Shown: positions 40,381-51,600 of the stretch, piece by piece
Numbering within the stretch: the stretch's first letter is position 1
How the letters are laid out: each line of letters opens with the position of its first letter
Assembly (NCBI GenBank): GCA_007449985.2
Contig: VIIQ02000078.1
Coordinates: 310,001-374,000, forward strand
Direction of reading: 5' to 3'
DNA from: Desmodesmus armatus
Taxonomy: Eukaryota; Chlorophyta; Chlorophyceae; Sphaeropleales; Scenedesmaceae
Length of the DNA: 64,000 nucleotides
Translations under genes and position numbers: made by a program
The notes under the pieces: generated by a model
The model's input: the letters and a program-made list of their open reading frames with translations, nothing else
Told to the model about the DNA's origin: nothing
Databases searched by the model: none

Positions 40381-43031
40381 ATGCAGCTGCAGCAGAAGGT
40401 CACCGCGAAACCTGGACTGAGCCGATGCGCGCATGGCGCTGCTCGAAGGCCCTTGAGGACCTCAACAAGGGCTTTGCCGGTGTCAGAGACCGCTCAGCTC
40501 GCAGAGCCACGTGCGTTCGCTGCCACTGCTGTGCTACTGCCACAGCTGTTGCTGCTACTGCTGTTACTGTCTACCTCGGGAGTTTCGTTGATGTCAAGAC
40601 CGTCACCCACAACTCTTTTGAATCAGTTATCCATCTATATCCCGTTTTGCAATGTCCTGCAGTCTACGAGCTTGCAGCAGCAGGCGGCCTCCGTGCAGCC
40701 TTGACTCCTGCAGCAGACTACTTCAACACCCTGGGTGTCCCTGAAGCTCTTGTGCATTGGGGCCACCCAGGAAACATGGCAGTCGTGCTGTTTGCAATGG
40801 GAGGCTATGGCGCTGGCTATCTCGGGTAGGCACCATACGGGGGTCAGGGGGTGCACCAGGACAGGCTGTGCCATTGATCAGGCACCAAGGCTCTCAGCCA
40901 GGTGCCATGAATGGTGTTCACAGTATTCACCCTCGGTTCGTGTGCAGCCAAAGATGCAGTCGTACGATGGGCCCCAATCTTGATTGGTCTCCATGCTTCT
41001 GGTCAGCTGAAAGAGAGCAAGCAGGTCCACACAAACTTGTCGGATGATTGCTAGCCAGCATGCATGTGCACGCATGCAGTCTCTCTGTCGACACACTGCA
41101 CCGTCACCGACGGCTTGCAGTTTCCGTTACACATTGATGCCTTGCAATGCCCAACCACATGCCTGTGTCTCTTGTTGATCTTGTGTGCAGGTGGCAGATC
41201 AGGCTGTCAGAGGACGGGGTAAGCTGGCTGGCAGGGAAGGGGTGCTGTTAGTGTCAGGATGTGAGCGTTGTCTGATTGCGGGCATCGCAGCAGGTAATCA
41301 GTGCTTACTGCACGCACTGTCAAACCCCTGTTCATATGCTGATCCTTGGATGGTGAGATGATTGAGGCATTGGCTGGCTGCACTCCCTGTGTCTATATGC
41401 ACCACAGGGTTCAAGGGTTGCCTAGTTGGAGCACAGCTCAGGCTGAGGGCCTTCTGTAGCACTTTGAGCAGGTACTGCCTGGCTGAGAATTACGTGACCG
41501 TCCAGTAGACATACCACAAGCCTTTGACAGCATTGCTATGCCAGCCCTTGCCAACTGCTGCAGTATGCTGACCCTTGGCTTATGTGGATGCCTTCAGGAT
41601 CTTGTGGCCAAGGCTAAGGACCTTCACCCCAAGGTGACCACTGGTCTAGCTTTCAATCATGTGCTTGCTACGAAGCATTGCTGATGTTTCTGCTTGATTG
41701 TGTGTTTCAACGACATCGCCTTTGCTGATCCCCCCCTGCATCCCACAAGCTGCTGGCGGCCATAGCTGTCTTGCAGGGGCTGATCGTGTGCATGTATGTT
41801 TGTCTTAGCAGATGTGTGCATCCCTCAATCAACCAACGTGACGTGCGTGTAGCTATGAAGCTCAAGAGCTCATGCCAGCCTGTCACTGATATCATGGCAT
41901 GCACAGCATGGTGCTGACATGCGGTTGATGACGCATGTGTGTCCTGCAGCTCGCCGTGGGCATGTTTGTCTTCTTTGCCCTGGGTGCTGTTGGCGGCATG
42001 ATGTCACTTATCATGCAAAACAAGCCCATCTTCGAGAGGTGAGCAGGACACACACGGGACAAGGGGGGGGGGGGGTGAATTGATAGATGTGACTTTGTGC
42101 ATAATCAATATAAGGACCAGCTGCAAGGAATTATGGAATCTGCACTGCACTGGGTGCTGTTAGCAGCATGATGCCATTGATCATGCAGGACAAGTCCATC
42201 TTTGAGAGGTGAGAAGGTTGTGATAGTACAGGGAGGGTGGTACATTGTCAGCTAACAGTTGGCAGACAGCATCTTTGATTGGCATCTGCAGTGATTGGGT
42301 GGTGGTTTGGTTGACGTCGGCCAGCAGCCGTGTGAACTTGGGAAAAGCATGCTCATTGCTGAGTTTGTCGGCCCGACGCACAGCTTATCACTCATGCCAC
42401 ATAAGGTTCCCCAGCGGTCAGTGTTGACGTGTTGCTGCTTGCTGTTTTTGCTGCTGCTGCAACCATGTGTCTCTCCTGTGTTCGCCTGCCTAATGCAGCC
42501 CCCATGTGTGGACCGGGCTTGCTGGCCTGTCTCTGCTTTCATTCCAGGCCATGCTGCCTCTGTTCTTTGCAGAGGAGCGGGGCAGCCGCACAGTGGTGAG
42601 TTTGAGCCTGCATTTGTGCTGTCCGCCTTGATATGTTTCTGTACAACTTGATTTGACAGCTTGCCCAAATTGCTTGCATGCTGTTCACGCTATTGCCTGC
42701 AGCACCACTTCAGTTGGACATGGCGCGTCCTCTTGGCTTGTACAGCAGTCACTGCAGCGTTGCAATGCTGCATATCGGTTTCGCAGCCACTCGACCTTTC
42801 TGCCTGCAGTGTGGTGATTTATGCACCAGGTTGCACTGCACCACACAAACCACACTGTTTGCACGAGGCATTTTGTGGACATGGCTGTGCACTGACTTGT
42901 TGCCGCTCCTTTCGACCCGCCCCTTCCTTTCTGTGCTTTCTCTGCTGCAGCATGCCTACCTGGGCAGTGGCATCCTGGCTCTGTTCCTGGTGCACGCAGG
43001 TCTCGGCCTGAAGCTGGGTCTTAGCATCTGA
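40381..43031 (+). CDS. DUF4079 family membrane protein, plastid-targeted
   Basis: Seven exons close in phase: 40381-40510, 40663-40825, 41191-41218, 41598-41633, 41950-42038, 42499-42595 and 42951-43031; 207 residues. The start gives an Arg/Ser/Ala-rich, acid-poor leader (MQLQQKVTAKPGLSRCAHG) typical of a chloroplast transit peptide. The mature part shows the DUF4079 pattern known from cyanobacteria and plants: HWGHPGNMAVVLFAMGG, GYLGWQIR, then LAVGMFVFFALGAVGG, HVWTGLAGLSLLS and a final HAYLGSGILALFLVHAG. That makes four hydrophobic segments with His residues near membrane edges. By homology it acts in a plastid, probably thylakoid or envelope, membrane; the biochemical role of this family is not established as far as I know. 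Confidence 0.88.
42140..42212 (+). repeat. Echo of DUF4079 exon 5
   Basis: Downstream of exon 5 (41950-42038) the string coding LGAV.SMMPLIMQDKSIFER plus the donor GTGAGAAGG is repeated with about 15% changes. It lacks an acceptor directly before it. Confidence 0.85.
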
Positions 43032-44057
43032 GCATCCCGGGTGGCAAGGGCGGTGCCTAGCCCGGGCCCCCAGTGGTCTATGATGCATGTGCTTCATCAT
43101 CACAGTGTGCTGGCATGGGCCTGCAGCTGGGCCTTAACAGCCAAGTACACCACCTGGCAGGTCACCAGTTCAAGCATGTGGCAATGATCCGGCGTAGGCA
43201 AATCCCTTGATTGGCCTGGAGCCATTGCGCCTCAGCTGCCTGCCTCTGCAGGTATCTAGGCTGTCACTGTCTAGCTGTTGTCCAGCTGTGTTGTTGAGCG
43301 GTGTGTCAAGCTCTGCGTGCGCAGCCTTGGGGTGTCAAGCTCTGGGTGTGGAGTTGGACTGTCTAGAACACTGTCTCCTTGCAGTGTGGCAGACCAAGGA
43401 GAAAGTGCTGGGGTAGGGGTATGTTTCAGACTTGAGCAGTGTTGTGGGATTAGGGAGGCAGTTGCAGGTTGGTTGTTAGCGGGGTATTGCGTCCTCAGGA
43501 GTGCCGGTTTCAAGCCACTGCAACGGTGGCATGCATGGTCTCTCTGTTGGATTCCATCTCTTTGAGTGGCTTGCACGGCAATCAAAGTCTGCTGTCCATC
43601 TCTTTGTGTGGGGGTTGGGCAGGTGGTGGGTTTCAGGTGCAACTGCGGCACAGGGTGTTGGGCAAGGCTGGAGCCGGTGCCATCACCAGCATGCACACCT
43701 TGCTTTGTTGTAACAGGATAGGGCCTGGCCCCAGTTAGGGATGACTGGCTGTTCATTCCTGGTGCACATGCGACTGCCCTTTTTGTTCAGCAGGGCTCCT
43801 TGCTGGGCACTGAACCGTCTCATATCTGACAGCACACTGGCTGAGAGGTGAAGTGTGTGGTGTCCACAGAAGGGAATGGCGGGGGGGGGGGGGCAGTCAG
43901 GTTACTTCTGTTTAACAAACTGGCAAGGAGTTTGTTTGAAAAAAGAGAGGTGTTAATGTGAGAAAGCACTCGAAGGTCCCCCAGCCTCTGTGCAACGGAC
44001 CCTGCTCGGTGCACCAATCAGGGACCCTCCCCCCAACACAAGCTAGTGTCTCACAAG
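43032..44057. other. Shared 3' region of convergent genes
   Basis: About 1 kb between the stop codons of the DUF4079 gene (+) and the MYND gene (-), so it holds both 3' UTRs. A TGTAA motif for the plus-strand gene lies at 43709. A G run is at 43880-43892. 'gtgtcaagctctg' occurs twice (about 43303 and 43333). No further gene is supported. Confidence 0.55.
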
Positions 44058-47000
44058 CTAGTGTCGTGCGCACGCAACAGCTTCTGCCCCTGTGCCACCA
44101 ACAGCAGCACTGAGTGCTGCACACACGGGCTTGTGCTGCTTCCAGGCTGCCCGCTGACACGCCCGCCCACAGTAGCGTGCCACACGGCAGCCCCCGCAGA
44201 TGCAGCTGCGCCCTGACACTGACGCCAGCTCCGACAGCCCCGCCAAGCTTGTGCAAACAGGGTTGTTGCACATGCAGGGCACAGCAAAGGAGCACAGGGC
44301 CAGCCCTGTGCGCTGCAGCTGCTGGACTGCCGCCCGGTATGCTGCTATGTCGGGAGCACTCTCCTGCAAGACCTGACATGTTGCCGACACCTGCTGCTGC
44401 AGCACTGCCAAAGGGGCATAGCCAGCAGCAGAAAGCTGGCCAGACATGCTCCCTGAGGCCAACCACTGCTGCACCACTGACAGGACTGCACAGTGGTCCA
44501 CCTTCCTATTTCCACACCCCTGCTGCTGCTGCTGCTGCTGCTCCTGAAAGCTGATTGGCTCCTCCTGCTGCTGTTGGAACCGGGTGGGGTAATTTGCCAG
44601 CAAATTTTCAGCCCATTGCATGCAGCAGCGGCCCACGATGGCCACACTGGGCAGCATGGCAGTCGCAGCTGCACTGCCGCTGCTGCAACCTGGTTCCCCT
44701 GCTGCTGCGTTTGCTGCCACTGCTGCTGCTCCTGCTGCCACTGCCGCTGCTGCCGCTGCTCCCGCAGACACCTGCTGGTCACACTGCTGCTGCTGCTGCT
44801 GCCGTGCTGCAGCATCAGCCAGCAGCGCTATCGCTGCATCAGCCGCAGCAACACGCAGCTGCCGTCGTACACGGTCGTTGAGCAGGCCCCACCCGCTGAG
44901 CTTGACCATTGTGGCCAGCAGGCTATGAAGCTGGCGCTGCACCTGGGAGCCCGGCCCCGCTGCAAGCGCCAACAGCACTAGCGGGGGAGGGTTGCGTGGG
45001 TGGGTCTCTGAAATATGCTGGCTGCACACGCCCAGTACCACTGTTGCATAGGGCGCAAGAGACTCGAGTGCTTCAGCAGCAGCAGCAGCAGCAGTGGAGG
45101 CTGCTGCTGATGCTTCACCAACAGCTGCAGTCGCTGCTGCTGCTGCTGCTGTTATTGCATAGCAGGTAGCTGCTGCAAGTCGTAGTGCCGCCTCAAAGAT
45201 GCTGATGATGTCACTAGCATGCGGCAGGAAGGCATCCTGGGCATGCAGGACACAGCTGTGGTCACTGAAAGTTGGTCTTCCTCCTGCTGCTGCTGCCGCT
45301 GCTGGCAATGCTGACGGTGGCTGTGGTGTTGACCTTGGTGGTGCTGTAGTGATGGGGCTTGGCACCACTGAGCACCCAACCAGTGTGCTTAAACACAGCA
45401 TCCAGGCCCAAATTGGCGGCATTCTGCGCGGCTGCTCAGTGCGTGAAGCTTCAGCCTCCCCCTCCTGCTGCTGCTGAAGCTGTGCTAGGCAGTGGCGTGT
45501 CAGGAGTGGCAGCAGCTCAGTCAGCAGAGTCGGTGAGGGTACCACCAACCACTCGGCAGCTTGCTGCTGCTGCTGCTCCCGCCGCTCGTGCCCCTCCTGC
45601 TGCTGTGGCGGCTGTGGTGGAGGTGCCTGCGTGCTGTCCAGCAGCTGCAGCGCCACCTGCGGCCCCATGTAGCCAGACTGCTGGGGAAGCTTCGCAAAGC
45701 GCATGCCACCCATACAGCACAGACTGTACAGGGGGTCACAGTACAGGTGGCAGGCCAGTTTATGCGCTGGTCGGGCCCCTGGGTAGCTGTCAGGTATGCT
45801 GGCTGTCAGCTGCGCCATCATCAGGTAAAGCAGCAGGTATGTCTCTAACTGCAGCAGCACCTGTGCATCGAAGACGCCGTTCGCTTGCTGCACCTGCACA
45901 CATAAACCGCATGGCAGCAAGCGCGTTTCAGGCAAGGCATGCCCTGATGAACAGGTATTTTTCAAGTGTATAAGGGGGGGGCGGGCCCCCAACAGGTATT
46001 AGCACACGTCCCTTACCCTGGTCAAGGTCATGCAAATGCACCAGCCCCTGTGGTATGAGTGGGCTAGTCAAATCATACCCCTCTTGTAAGCCTCCTGTGC
46101 CCAGTACGCTGCAGACACTGCTGACAGCGGTGCTTGATAGCACACCAGTTCTTGGAAGGTAGTGTACTTGTGTTCAAGGTAAGGTAACGATTTGCCAAAT
46201 CCTGCTAGTAGCGGGTTGACAGTGTGTGCCTGAAGCAGGGTTATTGCCTGCTTATCAGTTATTGCCTGCTGCTCACCACATCTACTCTAATCCTGGGATA
46301 CTGCACCAGCAGTAGTGCTGCTTACAGGCATGCCAGCATCTGTCAGCGTCCTGGTGCGCAGGACTTCAGGGGTAGTGAAAGCATTAGTACACACCTTGTG
46401 ATGCCAAAAGTCAGTCGACACAACAACTACCGCATGGCACGTAATAAGCATAAAGCAGTGGCACACCAGCCTTACTTGGTAGTTGAGCGTACTCTCATAG
46501 CGTGCCAACAGCATCTTCAAGTAAGGCAGGTTGGTGAACCCTTGAGAGTGGGCCAGCTTGGCGGCATGTAGCGCTGTCTCCTTGGTGATGCCCAGCACAT
46601 CAAACAAGCTGCAGGACAGGGGCGTCAGGCTGTCCAGCTGGACGCCGTTGCTGATGCCACTGCCGCTGTCCTTGCTGCCGCTGCTGTCTGCCTGCTGCCG
46701 TTGCTGTTGTTGCCGCTGCTGCTGCTTGGGGAGGAGCTTAGCTTCTGTGATGTCTGTGCTTGTGTCCAACCCCAGCACAGTCACCACCAGCATGATGGCG
46801 AGGCAGGGCAAGAGTTCGGGCGAGTGCAGCAGCTCGTTCCCGCCAGGACACAACTGCAATGTGCCTGGCACGTCGGGCCCTAGCCGCGATGCCACTGCCG
46901 ACATGAGGGAATACACTTCTTGCAGGGAAGTACTGTAGTAACCGCACAGCTGCATCTGCGGCTCCATGTTGTGCATCTGGAAGACTGCGGTCATCAGGCG

Positions 47001-47984
47001 CAACGCTGCAGGTGCTACAGGCAGGGCAGCCTCTAGGCTGAAGTATCCCTTTGGGGATTGTGCGCAGCTGGCCGCCAGGAGGAGTTTCAGCAGGGTGCTG
47101 CTGCGTGTGTTCTCCAGCATCACGTCATCGGCCAGCTTTTGAATGCTGGCCTCATGTGTGGGGGAGGACCCAGCTTTGCTGCTGGTGCTCCCGCAGCTGC
47201 CGGTGGCTGCTGCCAGAGCTGCTACTGCCGCTGTGAGCTGGGCCGCTGCATCGCCCATGGCAGGACCCAGGTGCTGCAGCAGCTGCGACTCCTGCAGCTG
47301 CTGCCGCACTGCGGCTGCAGCATGGGACTCTGGGGAAGCTTGAATGGCGGGAATAGCATTCCAAAGCCACGTATGCAGCGCCTCGAAAGCTAGGGGCAGC
47401 ACGGCACCCACTGTATGAGGCTGCTGGAGGGCCTGGACATACAGTGCTGCCAGTTTGGCTGTTATCTGCATGCAGCAGCACTCCAAGAGGGGCAGCACAA
47501 TGATCGTGCAGTAGGCCATACATTTCGACCGTCTGCATATCTGACAAGCTCCTCTTGGAGCTTCAGATGGATGTGACGATACCTGCCAGCCTGTGCTAAT
47601 GGTTTGCGTCGCCTGCTACAGACAGATGCCACCACAAGTATCCTGCTGAGATGAATCTGAGAGTCACATAACCCATGCTGTTGGTATCAGACAACGCTTG
47701 CTGGTCTGGACATCAGGTCAATGGCTGCCGGTACCGTAGCTAGAATAGTACATGTACATCACCTGCACATCCTTCACCAGCTTCTTCCATGCAGCATGGG
47801 GCAAGGGCGGCTGCTCTTTCAGCTTCGTCATAGACTGCATAAAGCTGCCAAAGTCTTGGGTGGCGCGTGTGCTGCTGCTGCCAGGGGCGCTGGGTGTGGG
47901 GGTGGATGCATCTGCCGCAGCAGCAGCCCGCTGCTGCAGATCCTTCACGCATGCTGCCCAGGCTGCAACTACAGCCTTAGCCAT
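44058..47984 (-). CDS. MYND-type zinc-finger protein
   Basis: Three minus-strand exons join in phase 0: 47984-47763, 47465-46476 and 45893-44058; 1015 residues. Most of the protein is Ala/Leu/Gln-rich and looks alpha-helical, with repeated poly-Ala and poly-Gln tracts and no domain I recognise. The last 60 residues form a MYND finger: CMCNNPVC, then CICGGC, YCGRACQ, and WKQHKPVC, matching the C-x2/4-C ... C-x2-C ... YC-x3-CQ ... H-x3-C pattern that binds two zinc ions and usually contacts proline-rich partners. MYND proteins with long uncharacterised N-terminal regions are frequent in volvocalean algae. The start at 47984 is the first Met after the spacer. It is divergent from the next gene and convergent with the DUF4079 gene. 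Confidence 0.88.
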
Positions 47985-48672
47985 ATGGCCACTATCTAAA
48001 CGAGGTTCAACCGGCTGATGTTGTGACCCAGCTGGCGTGTCAACTACATGTCACTGCCCCCCACTACTCCAGCCTCCTCCTCACTGCCAGGTGCAGCTTG
48101 AACAGTCCGTGCCAGCGAAGCTGCTGAGTATTACGTCGAACAAGAAAGAGAATGTGGGGAACCTGCTTCATGTGCTTGACAGCACCGATACTGGTAGACA
48201 CCCAAGCAAAGATCTCGGTGAAGGCACACTCTCAGAGTCTGGGGTGGGGGAGGGGGACACAAACGTCAGTTGGGAATTGGCCTCTGCGACTGGGACACAA
48301 GAGTGGGGGGCTGGCACTGAACTATGGCGGATGCGGCAGACCTTCTACTCATGAATGAGACCTGCCCGTGTGGGGGGTTGTCCAAGGCCAGTCCAGTCAC
48401 ACATGTCAAAGTGCAATGGCAGGTGAGAGCAAGGAGAAAGCACCAACATGAATTCATCTTCATATAAGCCGAGGATTTGATTTCAGAAGCAAGCTAAATC
48501 GTTGTGTGTTCCGTTGTCAACGAGTTCTCTCGGCTCAGTTTGATAGAAGGCCCCGTCGCTGTGTGGGAAAAAACAAAATCGTTGTCCAAGTCTTCAGCAT
48601 ATTTTTTGAGTCCCTGGGGCCGTGCAGAGCTGCGTCAGGCCCCATTCTCCCAATGTTGCTGGAGCGATCATA
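47985..48672. promoter_or_regulatory. Bidirectional promoter region
   Basis: 690 bp separate the start codons of the MYND gene (-) and the large Cys-rich membrane-protein gene (+). It should contain both promoters and 5' UTRs. I see no specific motif. A 105-codon frame at 48037-48354 resembles nothing known. Confidence 0.4.
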
Positions 48673-51600
48673 ATGCAGCAGCAAAGGCTTGTTTTGCTCC
48701 TACTGGTGCTGGCGCTGGGATCAGCGGTGCGTTTGGGGCCCTTCCTGCTGCTGCTCACCCCCACCATCAACGCTGGGGCTCACCCACCCCTGCCCTCCCA
48801 TTCCTCGCAGCTCGCAAGCGCAGACGGTCTCAAGCAGTGGGAAAAGCCGTCTTTGGACGCCAGCAGGTGCGATGGGGCTGCTTCTTCATGACACACGAGC
48901 CGCGTTCCTTTCCAGTGCTTGCTGCCCAGTCCGTCGCCATTATTTGAGTGTCGTAAACTCACCTGACGCATCTTGTCTTTCTTGGCGTCTCTGCAGGCAC
49001 AGGCGCTCCTTGCTGGCTGCCTCACAGCAGATCTCCCAATGTGACTGGATTGCAGGTGAGGGGCCAGGGCAGCTTGTCTCAGTGTGCCCATGACAGCCCT
49101 GACGGCTTCGATTACTGGCACCTGTATGCCTCTACCAGCGCAGCTTCTGTGTCGGCCTGCCTGAAACGTTTCACTGTTGTTGCTGTCTTGGTGGGTGCAG
49201 GAGAGGGGTGTGCATTGCACCCTGCCTACGCGTCCTATGCCCTGAACAAGTCCAGCGAGGATGTGGTAGCCCAGTATGTGGCAAATGCACTGGCATGCGC
49301 AACAGCCACAGACAAAGGTGGGTTTTCCTTGCAGGGGTCGCTGCTGCTGTTGCAGGCGATTCCTCTGCTGCTCTGGGGAATGATGCTTGCCGGTGATCTG
49401 CTTGCAACAGTGCAGCACATCAGGAGGTGGTGATCGTTACGATGGGTGTTGTTGTGTATGTATGATGAGCATATATGTATGATGCACATGACTTGCTGAC
49501 AACCTGCCTGGGGCTGTCGCCCTCCCTCTGCGTTGTGTGTGCAGGGCTGTGCGACTCTGCCAGCTACTGCTACTGGGACCCGTCCTTCAGCAACGGTCAG
49601 CAGGGCTGTTTCCTGCAGGACGATGCGCTGCTGTCGCTGCAGCTGCGCTGCGTTCAACAGCAGTACCTCCCCAGCCTCAGCAAGCTGCAGGCTTGCATGG
49701 CAGCCCGCCAGAGCTGCCAATGCTCCGGCAGCACAGCCAGCACCAGCACTCCCTGCACTGTCAGCTGCACACAGCGGCAGCAGCAGCTGCAGGCAAGCTT
49801 CCCTGGTAGCAGCAGAGACAAAGTGTGCAGCTCCCTCCTGGGCTGCTGGCTGTCCAGCTTGAACAGCACCAGCACGGACCTCACTGCTCTGGTTGAGGCG
49901 CACCTTACACTTGTGCAGCCGAAGATAGAGTCTCTCAGCGCTGCAGGAAATGAGCCCCAGTCTGGCGGCAGGCGCAGGGAGCTGCTGCAGATCCCGCCGA
50001 GTTTGTCAGACCCTGTGCTGGATGACAAATCGGGCACCAGCACAGGCGGCAACCTCGAGTCCGGCAGCTACGGCCCAGGCAGCAGCGGCACACTGGGCGC
50101 AGCACCCAGCGTGGGGATGAACGGGGTCATTACAGACGAGCAGGCAGCAGAGTCAGTCACGACGACCACGCCTGTTGAGAACGGCAACAACGTCCTTGCG
50201 CCCAGCAAGACGAACGCCAGCAGCAACAGCAACAGCACACTGAACCTGGAGTCTGGGGCTGTGGGCGGGGACTGGGTGCTGGAGCAGGCCCCCGTGAACC
50301 CTGACGAGGTCTTTGGCAGCAGCCCAGCGGCCGGCAGCAGTGGCAGCAATGGCGGCAGCAGTGACAGCAGCAGCGTCACCATGACAGGCGGTAATGCGCC
50401 TACCAGCTTCTGGCAGTGTGCTGGGGATGCTGCCGCCAAGGCAGACTCAGCACGAAAGTGGGCCGACATCGATTACAACTCGAAGACTCTCACGCTGGCC
50501 ACTTGGCTCAAGATCATTCAGCCCATGGTAAGACACACCTGACCCTCGTCTGCTCTTGCTCACCTCATACTCATGCCCTGCTTTGTGACTGCTTTCCTTT
50601 GATCGTCCACACATCACCTTCTCATATCAACATACAGTTTTACCAACAGTCCTTGAAGGATATCGGCTGCCAAGCAGCTGCAGGAGTCATATGCACATCC
50701 ACCCCAATCAGCAGCTGGTGCGCGATGTCAGAAGCATGCCATCTTGCTATTCTTGTATACAGCATCACCCTGTGCTGCATGCCTTGCTGCTGTCCTGCTG
50801 TCTTGCAGTCGCTGATTGACTGGGGAGTGCAGGTCCTGGACTGCTTCAAGACCGAGGTCCCAAAGCTCAGCAACCTTGATGCCAGCACCAACAGCACCAA
50901 GCCAAACAAGGAGTCGCTCGAGTTTGCCATCGTGGCACTCATTCGCTCCTTCACAGGGCAGGCAGAGGCCTTCAGGGCCTACCTGCAGGCTGGAGCAACT
51001 TCCCGCCCTGCTGCAGGCCTTGCTCAGCTGACCCGCCTGGCTTCTGAGGTCTTCCCTGGCCAGCTGGCAGCTTTGTCAGCCAAGCAGCAGAACGCACCGG
51101 CGTACAGGCGGGACGTCATGCTGCAGGTCTCTGCGGTCGTCACGGACCTGCAGTGGTTTGCAGGGGACGTGCTGAGCCTGGCGAGCAGCGGGGATGCAGC
51201 AGTGCAGCAGGAGGCTTTCGAGGGGTACATCACATATGCTGAAGAGTCCATGAGGCGCTGCCTCTACTGGCTCTTCTACCTGCAGTTTGACGGGCCCCCA
51301 GCACACCTGCCTGGCACAATCCCCAGCAGCGCAGCCAGCGCGGCAGTCACGTCTGCGTTTGAGGGCCTCGCAGCAGCTGCCCTGCCCTCGCGCATCGTGG
51401 CTGCGGATGCGCCCGAGTGGCAGCAGCTGCAGGTGATGACCGCAACAGCGGCCGGCTCTGCCGCTGCCGCAGCTGCCTCCTACGGCACGGGCTTCGACAG
51501 CAGCCAGATCCTCAGTAATACAGTCGCCGGGCTTGCCAAGGCACACGTGCAGGACTTGTGGGGGTCGAGGTTGGAACTTGCGCGCAACGGGGCGTCAGCA

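Noticed and set aside
48037..48354. 105-residue open frame in the divergent spacer
   Set aside because: No recognisable family and located where two promoters are expected.
50416..50808. In-frame extension upstream of the last exon of the Cys-rich membrane protein
   Set aside because: The interval 50528-50808 has GTAAGA at its start and TTGCAG at its end and is low in coding character; it is an intron that happens to be open in one frame.
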